A stretch of 64,000 nucleotides of DNA from Pseudoalteromonas sp. P1-9 (GCF_001399975.1 NZ_LKBD01000009.1:1-64000); one strand, 5' to 3'; positions 1 through 9,647 are shown, counted from the first letter of the stretch. The notes: generated by a model not told the origin, from the letters alone. Made by a program: numbers and translations.

Positions 1-141
1 AATTGGCTTAAGCTCACCACGCAATTTACCAAATCATTTCATGGTGCTGTTGGAAAACCAGACAATATGATTGAATATTGTGAACATCTTAAAAAGAAAC
101 GACGACCAAATATTGCTAATGCAACAGCTTTACTCGCGTAA
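1..141 (+). CDS. C-terminal end of an unidentified protein, cut by the window edge; possibly a transposase
   Basis: An open frame runs from the first base to a TAA at 139-141, giving 46 residues of a C-terminus. It is basic (a KKKRR run near the end), and its short tail style is reminiscent of DDE-type transposases. I do not recognise the family with certainty. A hairpin lies about 25 bases after the stop. The start and the rest of the gene lie outside the window. Confidence 0.45.
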   Translation, partial: NWLKLTTQFTKSFHGAVGKPDNMIEYCEHLKKKRRPNIANATALLA

Positions 142-164
142 TTTTAATAATAAGTTGTAAATAA

Positions 165-185
165 GCAAAAGTGGTGCACTTTTGC
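165..185 (+). terminator. Hairpin after the truncated upstream gene
   Basis: A perfect 8-bp inverted repeat (GCAAAAGT / ACTTTTGC) surrounds a 5-base loop. There is no real T-run after it, so it could be a weak terminator or the end of a mobile element rather than a strong intrinsic terminator. Confidence 0.35.
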
Positions 186-313
186 TATTCGGCGTGCGCC
201 AAAATCGACTTTAACGCAATAAAGTCTGCAAAACGAAAGAAATCAAGATGGATAGCCCAAGAATAGGTTAGATAAATATTTTCGGTTCAACATAAGATAG
301 TGATATTAAAGTG

Positions 314-355
314 GGTGTCATCATAAAATTATCAGGTGTCATCATAAAATTATCA
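314..355. repeat. Perfect 21-bp tandem duplication
   Basis: The 21-base unit starting GGTGTCATCATAAAATTATC occurs twice head to tail (314-334 and 335-355). The last part of the unit (TAAAATT) starts again directly afterwards. The DNA around it is non-coding. It looks like replication slippage, and nothing indicates a function. Confidence 0.8.
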
Positions 356-790
356 TAAAATTCGTGGTTTGCATGGCGATGGCATAAACATGAAGCGGTT
401 AGATTTGCTTTAAATTGATTGCTGTGGCGCCAATTAGCTTATTTTTCATAATCGTTTTGGCGCTATTTGCTACACAAAAAAGCATCAGTTTTATAGATAA
501 CCCATCCTAATGGCGAGAAATAATCACGAAATTTATTTAACTTTTGCGATATTTTTATGAAATAAATGCTAATATTGCTTTTTGTGTATTAATCGTTTGG
601 TAACGCAGCTGTTAACTGTTTGATTTACCAAGATTACATATTAATTCGATATTGCAAAATAATGATGTGGTTAAAATACAACTCTTTGTTGTTGCGCAAA
701 GTTGAAGCGAAACGATTATAAATTACCGATTAACTGTCGTGCTAATCCATTATTAGCAATTACTCGGTATGAGCAAAAAGGCGCTACTTA

Positions 791-2986
791 ATGACAACAT
801 CCAATTCTTTCTTGCGTTTTAGCAAGTTAAATTCAATCACCCTTTCTTTGATTGCAGCTTCAAGCTTTGCCACTGTGGCGAATGAAGCAAACGAAACGCA
901 AACAGCTAAAAAAGATATCGAAGCGATTACGGTAACAGCTACCAAGCGCTCTCAGGTTATTTATGAAGTGCCTATCGCGATGAGTGCGTTTAGTGGCGAT
1001 AAACTAGCTGAACAAGGTATCTCTGAAATTACTGATGTAGGTAAATTTGTTCCTAACCTAAACATCACTGGTTTTTCAGCAGGTCATAACTCATCGGCTA
1101 ACCCGTTTATTCGTGGTATTGGTTTACAAGACCACCTGATCACAACGGATCCTGGCGTAAGTGTTTATGTAGATGGTGTTTATTTAGGTCGCCAAGTAGG
1201 TCAAAACTGGAACCTAGCAAACATTGAGCGTATCGAGGTATTACGCGGCCCGCAGGGTACGCTTTATGGTCGTAACTCAATTGGCGGTGCGATTAATATC
1301 ATTACCAAACAAGCAAACAGCGAGTCGGTTACTAAACTTTCGGCTGAAGTGGGTACGCGCGAACGTGTTAAAGGTGATGTATTTATTAACCGTGGTCTTA
1401 CCGACAACTTAGCTTTTAACTTTAACGCAGGCTACAACCAACGCGGTGGCTTAGGTGAGTTTATTAATTTACCAGAAGCAAAATACGATGTAGGTGAAAA
1501 CCGCGAGTTCCACGGACGTGTATCGGTTAAGTACGATGCAACCGATGATTTAAGCTTTGTGGTAACAGCTGATGCAAATGATGCAGAAGGCGGCCTTCGT
1601 CCATACACGACATTAATTGATGAAATGCCAAATGGCGCATATTACACAGGCATGCGTTTTGGCAGCCCAACACCAACGGGTCCATTACGCAACTCTGATG
1701 TAGCAGCAGACCCATACGACAACGCAACAGGCTCGATTGAAGTAACGGAAGTAACCAATAAAGCAAACGGCGTGTCACTTACCACTAATTACGACATTTC
1801 AAACGACCTTGGTGCGAAATTTATTTTAAGTAAACGCTCGTCTGAATATAAAGCGGGCCTTGATGATGACAGTACAATTTATGCACTTGATCATTACCCA
1901 GAGCGCGGTGAAGCTGACCAAACATCTGTTGAGCTACAGCTAAATGGTTATTTAGGTCAGTTTGATTTTGTATCGGGCCTATATTGGTTTGAAGAAGAAG
2001 GAAGCAACCGTCAAGGTGCTGATTCACGCTTCAATGGCGGTGCAAACTTACTTGAGCTAGACCAAACAACAACAAGTAAAGCGGTATTTGTGAATGTTGG
2101 CTACGACATGACAGACGATTTACGTGTATCGGGCGGTTTGCGCTATACCCAAGATGAAAAAGAAGCAACGGCAAACGTAGGTATTGGTCCAACGTATGCG
2201 GAAGATGATTGGAGCCAAGTAAGCTACGATTTATCGGCTAATTACACCCTTGAAAATGGCTTAAACGTGTACGGTAGCATTCAAAGTGGTTACCAAGGTG
2301 GTCAGTTCCCAGCGCGTCCTTACTGTTTATTCGGTGATGCAAGCTGCTTTGTAGCAACTGACAATATTACTGCGGTTAACTACGAAGTGGGTTTAAAAGG
2401 CCAAGTAACTAGCGACTTTAGCATGAGCATTGCGCTATTTAATACAAACTACGACGATTTACCATATCAAGTGAGTACCACATCTGAAGGTGGTTTTGAT
2501 ACGCGTAACTTAGTGGTGTCACAAACGTCACGCGGTATCGAGTGGGAAGGTACCGCTTATATCACTGATAACTTTAGCGTACACACTAGCTTAGGTTATA
2601 TGGATGTTGACGTAGATGAGCAAGACGGTGTGAAACCTGTTGCACCACTTACACCTGATTTAACGGCGTCAATTAGCCCAAGCTATGAGTTTGCGCTGTC
2701 TGATGGGTCAATTATCAATACACGTATTGATTACTCTTACCGCAGCGACATGTATGGTGAGCCGAGCTCAGATCCAAATCGTTTAACTGAAGTTGAAGCG
2801 CGCAGCCTAGTTAACTTTACCGTGGGTTACTCTCCGGCAAATGCAAACTGGCGCGTTGACCTATATGGTCGTAACATCTTTGACGAACGTTACGATGATG
2901 CGCGTTTAAATACTGGCGATTACGTATTAGTAATTAAGAGTAATGACGCAAGCGAATTTGGTGTACGTTACTCAATGACATTCTAA
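791..2986 (+). CDS. TonB-dependent outer-membrane receptor
   Basis: This 731-residue protein has an N-terminal signal peptide (about residues 1-29, ending near ATVANE). A plug domain follows at about 45-165, including the typical stretch VLRGPQGTLYGRNSIGGAIN at roughly 153-172. The remainder is a beta-barrel rich in alternating aromatic residues and ends in the aromatic-terminated strand YSMTF expected for outer-membrane insertion. Proteins of this family import iron-siderophores, vitamin B12, nickel or oligosaccharides using TonB/ExbBD energy. The substrate is not evident here, and no transport genes sit beside it. It is transcribed alone and ends at a strong terminator at 3112-3137. Confidence 0.93.
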   Translation: MTTSNSFLRFSKLNSITLSLIAASSFATVANEANETQTAKKDIEAITVTATKRSQVIYEVPIAMSAFSGDKLAEQGISEITDVGKFVPNLNITGFSAGHNSSANPFIRGIGLQDHLITTDPGVSVYVDGVYLGRQVGQNWNLANIERIEVLRGPQGTLYGRNSIGGAINIITKQANSESVTKLSAEVGTRERVKGDVFINRGLTDNLAFNFNAGYNQRGGLGEFINLPEAKYDVGENREFHGRVSVKYDATDDLSFVVTADANDAEGGLRPYTTLIDEMPNGAYYTGMRFGSPTPTGPLRNSDVAADPYDNATGSIEVTEVTNKANGVSLTTNYDISNDLGAKFILSKRSSEYKAGLDDDSTIYALDHYPERGEADQTSVELQLNGYLGQFDFVSGLYWFEEEGSNRQGADSRFNGGANLLELDQTTTSKAVFVNVGYDMTDDLRVSGGLRYTQDEKEATANVGIGPTYAEDDWSQVSYDLSANYTLENGLNVYGSIQSGYQGGQFPARPYCLFGDASCFVATDNITAVNYEVGLKGQVTSDFSMSIALFNTNYDDLPYQVSTTSEGGFDTRNLVVSQTSRGIEWEGTAYITDNFSVHTSLGYMDVDVDEQDGVKPVAPLTPDLTASISPSYEFALSDGSIINTRIDYSYRSDMYGEPSSDPNRLTEVEARSLVNFTVGYSPANANWRVDLYGRNIFDERYDDARLNTGDYVLVIKSNDASEFGVRYSMTF

Positions 2987-3111
2987 TTATTACGTGATTA
3001 ACCTTTTGATTAGAAATATTGGTTGTGCTTACGCTGTAACGTTAACTCGGTAACAGCGCATTGCGAAAAGTATTTCTAACCCAAACCTAAGGTTACGTAA
3101 AAAGTAAAAAT

Positions 3112-3137
3112 AAAAGGCGCTTAGGCGCCTTTTTTGT
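3112..3137 (+). terminator. Rho-independent terminator of the TonB receptor gene
   Basis: An AAAGGCGC / GCGCCTTT stem with a short loop is followed by a T-run, about 125 bases after the receptor stop codon. Confidence 0.85.
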
Positions 3138-3808
3138 ATTAATACATCAATAAATTCAGTTAACCACATCATTTAGCTGCGTTGTTTAAATAAGCCGCTT
3201 TCGCTTTTATAACAAGCAAAAAACAACAGGCATGGATCAGTCAAAAGCAACAAGGTCTACAGTTACCTACTTTTTGTGATTTGAATAATGTGTGAGTGAA
3301 TATAAGGAGTTATAAACTAAAGCTCATGTTTACTTGCTTGAATACATAAACACGCATATGAAATGACGAATAAATTAATTTACATTTTGTTTACATGTAA
3401 ATTTTAATTGATTTGTAAAAAGCGAGTGCTGCATATCGCAATATAAATGTGGTTTTCAACTTGATCCGTAATGTAAGGCAAAATCGGGGTTTTTAGTTAA
3501 CCTTACTGCATCGTAAATTTATAAAGCAAAAGGTATTGTTTTTTAAGTTTTTTCACTCATTCTTTTTTATTATTTTAGCTTCTCGGTTACAAACTTTTAC
3601 AAAGCATAAACTATTTAGAAATAATTACCATTTAGATTTTTATATCTAATATTTGTGATTAGTAATCTTATTTAAGTATAAATAATTCATCATTTAACGC
3701 CCTTTTATCGGTACAAATGTTAACAGAATGAAAATGAAACTTTAATGTGTTTATTTTTTGAGCTAGGTTTTTTAGCAGTACTTAACCCCAAAGCAACAAG
3801 GAAACGTC
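3138..3808. other. Long AT-rich intergenic region before the exoprotease gene
   Basis: About 670 bases without a credible gene on either strand. It is very AT-rich, particularly from 3530 to 3770. It presumably contains the promoter and leader of the protease gene at 3809. I cannot name a specific binding site. Confidence 0.5.
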
Positions 3809-5665
3809 ATGTTTAAATATTCAAAAACAATGTTACTCATAGCAACCGTATGTTCTGCTAATTTTGCCCATGCAAATAGCGATAAGTTGATTCAAGTAAA
3901 TGCCAGTAAACAAGTACCTAATAAATATATTGTGGTATTTAAAAATGCTCCAACTAGTTTGGCGAACTTTGGTATCGCGGAGCAAGCTAAAGAAAATGTC
4001 GATAGAATCCGTGGTAAATATGGTGTCAAAGCTAATAAAGTGTTTGGTAATACCCTAAACGGCGCACAGTATACGTTGTCGAAAGGTCAGCTAAAACAGC
4101 TATTAAAAGAAGATCTCGTTCAATTTATCGAACCTGAGCAAATCATCTCGGTTGACCCAATAGTATCTAGCAATGCAAACCAATCAAATGCGATTTGGGG
4201 TTTAGATCGCATTGATCAGCGTGATTTACCATTGGATAGCAATTATTCATACAACTTTGATGGCTCAGGTGTGACTGCTTACGTAATTGACACCGGTGTT
4301 CGTAATACTCATAACGAATTTGGTAACCGTGCAAGCAGTGGTTGGGACTTTGTAGATAATGACTCGGATGCATCTGACTGTAATGGTCATGGTACTCACG
4401 TAGCTGGCACCATTGGTGGTCAAAACTATGGTGTTGCGAAGAACGTTAACATTGTAGGTGTTCGCGTACTTGGCTGTAACGGTTCTGGCAGTACGTCGGG
4501 TGTTATTGATGGTATTAACTGGGTGAAAAACAACGCTAGTGGCCCGTCGGTTGCGAATATGAGTTTAGGTGGCGGGGCATCATCGGCAATTGACCAAGCG
4601 GTTGAGGCGGCGGTGGCTTCGGGCGTGAGCTTTGTGGTTGCAGCGGGCAATGATAACAGCAATGCCTGTAACTATTCGCCTGCACGTGCAACAACGGCGA
4701 TTACTGTTGGCTCGACTACGTCGAGTGATAGTCGTTCAAGTTTCTCAAACTATGGCACATGCTTAGATATTTATGCGCCGGGTTCGAGTATCAAATCCGC
4801 TTGGTATAACTCAGACTCATCTGAAAATACTATCAGTGGTACATCAATGGCATCACCGCATGTTGCGGGTGTAGTGGCACTTTATCTTGATGAAGACAAT
4901 AGCTTAACGCCAGCACAAATCGACAGTAAACTCTCAGCTGGTGCTAGCAAAAACAAAGTATCGGATGCTAAATCGGGTTCACCTAACGAGTTGTTATATG
5001 CGCTTGAAGGCACAGTCGACCCAGAGCCGCCTGTTGTGACAGAATTGATTAAAGATCAAGCCATATCGGCTGCAGGTGCTGCGGGCAGTGAAACCAGCTA
5101 TTTTGTTGACGTGCCAGCGGGACAATCGAGTTTATCTATTTCACTTTCGGGTGGTCAGGGCGATGCAGATCTCTATGTGAAACAAGGCTCAGCTGCCACC
5201 ACAGGTAACTATGATTGTCGTCCTTATAAAAACGGTAATAATGAAAGTTGTGAGTTTAATACCCCAGCGGCTGGCAAATATTACGTGATGCTTCAAGGTT
5301 ACTCGGCATATTCAGGCGCAAGTTTAGTCGCCACGTATAGTGCTGATGGTGGTTGTACGGATTGCTTAGATAACGGTGTACCGATGGCAAACTTATCGGG
5401 CGATGCCAACAGCCAAGTGTTCTTTAAAATTGAAGTGCCGGCAAACCAAACACTTACGGTAACCACAGCAGATGGTAGCGGCGATGTGGATCTGTACGTG
5501 AAAAAAGGTGCTCAACCGACGACAACCGATTATGAATGTCGTCCTTATCGCTGGGGCAATAATGAGTCATGTAGTTTAAGCAGTGGTGCAACGGGTGGCA
5601 CCTACCACATCTTACTTAACGCTTACTCTGCTTACGCAGGTGTTACGCTAACAGCAAGTTATTAA
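3809..5665 (+). CDS. Secreted subtilisin-like serine protease (proteinase K type) with two C-terminal PPC domains
   Basis: This 618-residue extracellular endopeptidase precursor has a signal peptide at 1-22 and an I9-type inhibitory propeptide at about 35-115. The S8 catalytic domain spans about 130-400, with Asp in YVIDTGV, His in NGHGTHVAGTIGG and Ser in SGTSMASPHVAG. Two bacterial pre-peptidase C-terminal (PPC) domains follow at about 415-515 and 520-618, each with a DLYVK strand and an ECRPY or DCRPY element. The architecture matches Vibrio/Alteromonas alkaline serine exoproteases, where the PPC domains are usually trimmed or help secretion and substrate binding. It is transcribed alone, with an AAGGAAACG ribosome site before the ATG and a terminator just downstream. 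Confidence 0.95.
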   Translation: MFKYSKTMLLIATVCSANFAHANSDKLIQVNASKQVPNKYIVVFKNAPTSLANFGIAEQAKENVDRIRGKYGVKANKVFGNTLNGAQYTLSKGQLKQLLKEDLVQFIEPEQIISVDPIVSSNANQSNAIWGLDRIDQRDLPLDSNYSYNFDGSGVTAYVIDTGVRNTHNEFGNRASSGWDFVDNDSDASDCNGHGTHVAGTIGGQNYGVAKNVNIVGVRVLGCNGSGSTSGVIDGINWVKNNASGPSVANMSLGGGASSAIDQAVEAAVASGVSFVVAAGNDNSNACNYSPARATTAITVGSTTSSDSRSSFSNYGTCLDIYAPGSSIKSAWYNSDSSENTISGTSMASPHVAGVVALYLDEDNSLTPAQIDSKLSAGASKNKVSDAKSGSPNELLYALEGTVDPEPPVVTELIKDQAISAAGAAGSETSYFVDVPAGQSSLSISLSGGQGDADLYVKQGSAATTGNYDCRPYKNGNNESCEFNTPAAGKYYVMLQGYSAYSGASLVATYSADGGCTDCLDNGVPMANLSGDANSQVFFKIEVPANQTLTVTTADGSGDVDLYVKKGAQPTTTDYECRPYRWGNNESCSLSSGATGGTYHILLNAYSAYAGVTLTASY

Positions 5666-5685
5666 ACATTAAGTTCTCTGAAGTT

Positions 5686-5712
5686 AAGCCAGCGTTTTCG
5701 CTGGCTTTTTTA
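5686..5712 (+). terminator. Rho-independent terminator of the exoprotease gene
   Basis: A nine-base stem AAGCCAGCG / CGCTGGCTT with a very short loop is followed by a T-run, starting about 20 bases after the protease stop. Confidence 0.88.
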
Positions 5713-5849
5713 TGAGCTGACGTTTCAGGTGACGACACTGTAGCTGGTTTGTGTTTATCGGAGTATGTGAAATAAATAGTTGTTTATATTGTAATTAGCG
5801 CTATACCTTGCCAGTATAATTCTCTTCACATTAACACGTTACTGTATGG

Positions 5850-6101
5850 ATGCAGATGCCACAGCTTATTCAAAACGCAAAAGCGCCAACACTCGGCTGG
5901 GTGATTATCATTATGTTGCTTTTTCTCCTTCCCACTATTTTTTATATTGAAAGCGGCGCTATTCCTGCGGGGCGTAGCGGTGAGGCAATTTTACGAGAAG
6001 AGTCTCCAGTGTCATTTTGGTTCCATATAATTGGTGCGAATACAATTTGGCTATTTATGCTTTATCTTTATATAAAAGCACGTAAAAAATCGTATATCTA
6101 A
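5850..6101 (+). CDS. Small inner-membrane protein of unknown function
   Basis: This 83-residue protein has two hydrophobic segments, at about 16-35 and 60-76. They are joined by a polar loop containing an RSGEAILREESP stretch, and the C-terminus is basic (KARKKSYI). This suggests a two-pass membrane protein with the tail in the cytoplasm. I do not recognise the family. Another ATG four bases upstream is in a different frame, so the start at 5850 is the first usable one. It stands alone between a terminator and a solute-binding gene. Confidence 0.6.
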   Translation: MQMPQLIQNAKAPTLGWVIIIMLLFLLPTIFYIESGAIPAGRSGEAILREESPVSFWFHIIGANTIWLFMLYLYIKARKKSYI

Positions 6102-6192
6102 ATCATCTCAGCTTGCCAATAAAGGCGATTAGGGTTACTGTTTTGTACCTATTTTGGTTTTTATGGCTCAGGCGTGTTAGCTTGATAAAAAT

Positions 6193-6924
6193 GTGACCAC
6201 TTCTTTAAAACTGATAGCGTGTATATTGATTGCCATGTGCTTGTTGGCTATGCCATGCCAAGCAAAAACGGTGAGTGTTGCTATCGGCGAATATCCGCCT
6301 TATTCAACCCGTGCCAAAGGCGAGTTTAATTTTGTACCTGCGGTTATTCGCGCCGCATTTCAAACACAAGGTTATCGCGTAAAATTTAGTTATTTCCCGT
6401 GGGGACGCAGTTTTGTAGAAGTGCAAAAAGGTCATTTCGATGTTGCTGCCTATTGGTTTTGTACCGAGGAAAAACAACAGGAATTTTATTGTAGTGAACC
6501 ACTTTACACCGAAACTACCTACTTTTTTTACAACACCAATAAGCCGCTGTTGGATTGGCAAGACATTGATGATTTGGCAGGCAAGTTAATTGGCGTTACA
6601 ACCGGCTATAGCTATACCAAGGAATTATTAGCAGCGGGAAATGAATCAAAGCTCTCACTCGATTGGGCAAATACCGATAAACAAAATTTAGCGCGATTAA
6701 TAAAAGGGCGTATTGATGCTTTTCCAATGTCGCTTATTCCCGCTAACTACATGTTGAAAAGAGAGTTTTCTAAGCGTCAACGTAAGCGGCTAGCCTATCG
6801 CAAAAAACCGCTGCGCAGCGACACTACACATTTACTGTTTAAAAAAGATCGCGAAGCGTCAAGTGAGTATCTAAACGCATTTAATAAAGGCTTGACTGAA
6901 ATAAAACGAAATGGGGTTTTTTAG
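6193..6924 (+). CDS. Periplasmic solute-binding-like protein (SBP family 3 fold)
   Basis: This 243-residue secreted protein starts at GTG, with a signal peptide ending near PCQAK (about residue 25). The mature part begins with the TVSVAIGEYPPYS pattern of extracellular amino-acid-binding proteins. It continues with an FSYFPWGRSFVEVQKGHFDVAAYW segment equivalent to the ligand-contact region. Orphan proteins of this kind are abundant in Alteromonadales and usually lack ABC permease partners, as here, so transport is not certain. A sensory or accessory role is possible. A related, interrupted gene lies at 8322-9050. Confidence 0.8.
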   Translation: MTTSLKLIACILIAMCLLAMPCQAKTVSVAIGEYPPYSTRAKGEFNFVPAVIRAAFQTQGYRVKFSYFPWGRSFVEVQKGHFDVAAYWFCTEEKQQEFYCSEPLYTETTYFFYNTNKPLLDWQDIDDLAGKLIGVTTGYSYTKELLAAGNESKLSLDWANTDKQNLARLIKGRIDAFPMSLIPANYMLKREFSKRQRKRLAYRKKPLRSDTTHLLFKKDREASSEYLNAFNKGLTEIKRNGVF

Positions 6925-7052
6925 AAGTTAGTCAGTCAATTGCCGTCAAACAGCAAACAATCAACCGACAAACAGGGTATAAATTAAACGCTATTTATCG
7001 CTGTTTGTTATTTAAGCGCGCAGTGCGCCCTTAAATAACAAAACATCATAGT

Positions 7053-7811
7053 TTAGTTCGTTGCAACGAGAGTCGTAGGCGTGCCAGATGGCATATAATC
7101 TTGCCACCATGCATGTGTATTTGCCGCTTGTCCGAGCTGCTGAATTTCACCCACTATTGGCGTATTTAAACTAACAGCATGCTGTGTTGCTTGGGTTAAG
7201 ATCCGCTCAAGTGGTTCGTACCATGCGTGAAACGCTAAATCGAATGTGCCATTATGAATAGGCGTCATTATCTTGCCGTTTAAATCAAGGTGCGCTTGCA
7301 GACTTTGCTCTGGTGTCATGTGCACATCTGGCCAGTCTTTATCGTAGGCACCGGTTTCAATAAAGGTCATATCAAATGGGCCATAGCGCTCGCCAATGTC
7401 TTTAAAGCCAGAGAAATAACCGGAGTCACCGCTAAAATATAAGGTTTTAGCGTTAGCCGAAATTACCCAAGAACCCCATAAGCTTTTGTTGCCATCATTC
7501 AGTGCTCTGCCTGAAAAATGCTTAGTGGGCGTAAAAGCAACAAAACCGCGTGTCGTTGCTAACTCTTGCCACCAATCAAACTCTTTTACTTTTGTTGGGC
7601 TGATCCCCCATATTGTCAAGTCGCCAGCAACCCCCATCGGCACTAAAAATTGTTTAGTTTTATCTGCAAGCAGTTTTACACTGTGTTTATCGAGATGATC
7701 ATAATGATTATGGGAAATTAGCACCTTATCGATAGGAGGAAGCGCTTCTATCGAAATGGGGGTTGGGTGAAAACGCTTTGGTCCCATAAGTGTAAAGGGT
7801 GATGCGCTTTT
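7053..7811 (-). pseudogene. N-terminally truncated MBL-fold hydrolase (NAPE-PLD/UlaG-like)
   Basis: The open frame from the ATG at 7787 gives 244 residues. It carries the metallo-beta-lactamase metal motif HNHYDHLD at about 27-34, a further metal/His region (ETGAYD ... HMTPEQ) and the C-terminal PIHNGTFDLAFHAWYEPLER. Family members resembling N-acylphosphatidylethanolamine phospholipase D are about 330-370 residues, and MGPKRFHP is normally an internal motif preceded by a D-x-x-xxxxASP segment. The frame upstream still reads SASPFTL before an in-frame TAA at 7812-7814, so homology runs past the ATG into lost sequence. Roughly 100 N-terminal residues and the native promoter appear to be missing. 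It meets a truncated TetR gene head to head at about 7803. Confidence 0.75.
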
Positions 7812-8250
7812 TTACGCCATTATTGAACGTATGATGGGGAAACTTAATAATATACAAACAGTTGTATTTGATGAAAATAAGCCGCTCAAAGCCCAGCTTT
7901 TAACTATCGCGGAGCATGAAGTGTCGTTGTTTCGCTCCGACAATTTTTTACGTGTTGCTAAAATTGCTTTTTTACAAATGTTGCAAGCCCCCGAATTTGC
8001 TAAACAAATGAGCGCCAATTCAATTGGCTGTATGACGTATTTAGAACAGTTTTTAACTGATGCAGCTTCAGCAAATAAAATGCAGGTTGATGATAAAGAA
8101 CTTGCAGCCAAGCAGTTTGTTTATCAGTTGAAATCTCATATTTTTTATCCACGTTTATACGGTTTCGATGTACCCAATGAACAACAAGAAGCCTATTTAA
8201 TTGAACAAACGGTCGAACTGTTTTTAGCGCGCTATGGCTGTGGGCAATAA
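7801..8250 (+). pseudogene. TetR-family regulator fragment lacking its DNA-binding domain
   Basis: The open frame with ATG at 7831 encodes 139 residues, and the same frame is readable from about 7801 as DALFYAIIERMM. That matches the start of helix 4 of TetR proteins, where the usual text is (K)EALFxAVI. The rest fits an AefR-like TetR C-terminal ligand domain (FLRVAKIAFLQMLQAPEFA ... IGCMTYLEQFL). The N-terminal helix-turn-helix of about 45-50 residues is absent and a TGA lies at 7768-7770 in this frame. The fragment starts exactly where the opposite MBL gene loses homology. Regulators of this kind commonly control the divergent gene, so a deletion of the shared promoter and both 5' ends is the simplest explanation. 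Confidence 0.75.
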
Positions 8251-8321
8251 CGCTGTTACTACACAATTACAAAACTTATCTATACTTTCTGGATATTGAT
8301 TTAATAAACAAACTGGGTTTT

Positions 8322-9050
8322 ATGCGTTTTGTTGTTTGTATAATCTGCCTTATCTCTTTGTTAGGTGCATTACCTGCAAAGGCCGAACAAATCACTGTTG
8401 CAGCGGCGCATTGGCGTGAGTTTTCAGAGCCGGAAGGAGAGGGCATTTACCTCGAGCTGATTAAGCAAACTTTTGCAGACAAGCAGTTAAAATTTGATGT
8501 TGGTAGCTATGCGCGTGCCAAACGCTTGTTTAAAAATCAAAAAGCTGATGTGTTAGTGGGTGTCTACAAAAATGATAAAACGTTGCTAGGCGACGTGACT
8601 TATCCAAAATATTATTTAGATATGGAATTCCCAATCATTGCTATCTACAACCCGCGCACAACAAAACTCCGTCACAGTGAAGATTTTAAAAACTTAACCG
8701 TTGGCTGGTTTGAAGAATACGCTTACAACCGTTATGTGCCAGAACATGCGCAGAGCTACCGTTTTACCGATATTCACAAAGCGCTCGTGTTATTGGAATC
8801 AGGTAAAGTAGATGTCGTAGTTGACCATATTTATAACTTAACGGAACGGCAAAAACGGATGTTCGAAACCCTCGAGTTACAGGGAAAAACGCCAATTTGG
8901 TTGGTTTTTCATGATAATGAGCGAGGACGCTAACTCAAAAATCAATTTGAGTTAGTGTTTGAGAAGCTTTATCACTCAAAGAAGCTGGCAGAGGTGTTTG
9001 GTGAGCATTATGAGCATGCTAACTTCCCGAGCCTGTTTTTCAATAAATAA
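8322..9050 (+). pseudogene. Solute-binding-like protein interrupted by an in-frame stop codon
   Basis: The frame opens with a signal peptide ending near PAKAEQ (about residue 22) and a periplasmic binding-protein body. It ends at TAA 8931-8933 after 203 residues (VFHDNERGR). The same frame then continues without a shift through LKNQFELVFEKLYHSKKLAEVFG to a second TAA at 9048-9050, which supplies the usual C-terminal helix of this family. Read through, the protein would be 242 residues, almost the same size as its relative at 6193. So one base substitution, real or from sequencing, has cut about 38 residues from the C-terminus. A shortened but still exported product is possible. Confidence 0.75.
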
Positions 9051-9177
9051 CGCGAAAAGTAATCCAACTTAATGGCAACACCATATAACTAACCTGAAGT
9101 CTGATTATGAAGTTAACCAACTATTTATAATCCCGAGTTTATGTCTTTTACTTAAGGTTAATTAAGAGAAGTAATAC

Positions 9178-9483
9178 GTGTCATTAAGTCGCCCTCGTAA
9201 GGAAAAGCAACATCCGCAACAGCTGCAATATTTAAAAGCGGTGATTGCCGCGCTGCAAGCTGATCCCGAAAAACTAAATATCGTAAAGCAAAATATTGCG
9301 CATTATCAAAACCAAGCATTTTTAAAACGTGGTTTTTTGCGCGCACTGGAACGAATGGAATGGCTTTTTGAAGCAAATCTAACCATTGATGAGTTTTGCC
9401 AACAAATAATGGCAGATGATTACATTGGTAACCGCATAAGACGTTACCCATTAATCTTTAAAGGGGTATTAGATAAGGCGTAA
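9178..9483 (+). CDS. Small hypothetical protein
   Basis: This 101-residue, mostly helical, basic protein starts at GTG and is preceded by an AAGAGAAG purine stretch. It has no signal peptide or membrane segment. It contains RGFLRALERMEWLFEANLT and ends RRYPLIFKGVLDKA. I do not recognise the family. Codon use and the ribosome site make it a likely real gene. It is a single-gene unit with no informative neighbours. Confidence 0.6.
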   Translation: MSLSRPRKEKQHPQQLQYLKAVIAALQADPEKLNIVKQNIAHYQNQAFLKRGFLRALERMEWLFEANLTIDEFCQQIMADDYIGNRIRRYPLIFKGVLDKA

Positions 9484-9647
9484 ATACGAGTGGTATTTGG
9501 GTATCAAGGTTATCCCCAGAAATGGTGTGTAAGTCTGTTTAAAAGTGCTACTTTTTAAGTGCAATCAAGGTACTAAGGAACGTCATACTTTTGTCACAAA
9601 GCATAACGTTGCCTCATTATAAATTATGGTTGTTCTAAATTGGCCGT

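Larger units (their letters stand above)
142..790. other. Intergenic region upstream of the TonB-dependent receptor
   Basis: This stretch of about 650 bases holds no convincing gene. It contains the hairpin at 165-185 and the 21-bp tandem repeat at 314-355. The AT-rich half next to the receptor gene presumably carries its promoter, but I see no clear Fur box or other operator. Confidence 0.5.

Noticed and set aside
314-355. Tandem 21-bp unit considered as a CRISPR remnant
   Set aside because: The units are directly adjacent with no spacer, there are only two, and no cas genes are present.
7812-8266. Minus-strand frames opposite the TetR fragment
   Set aside because: The plus-strand translation matches a TetR ligand domain, and the opposite frames show no family features.
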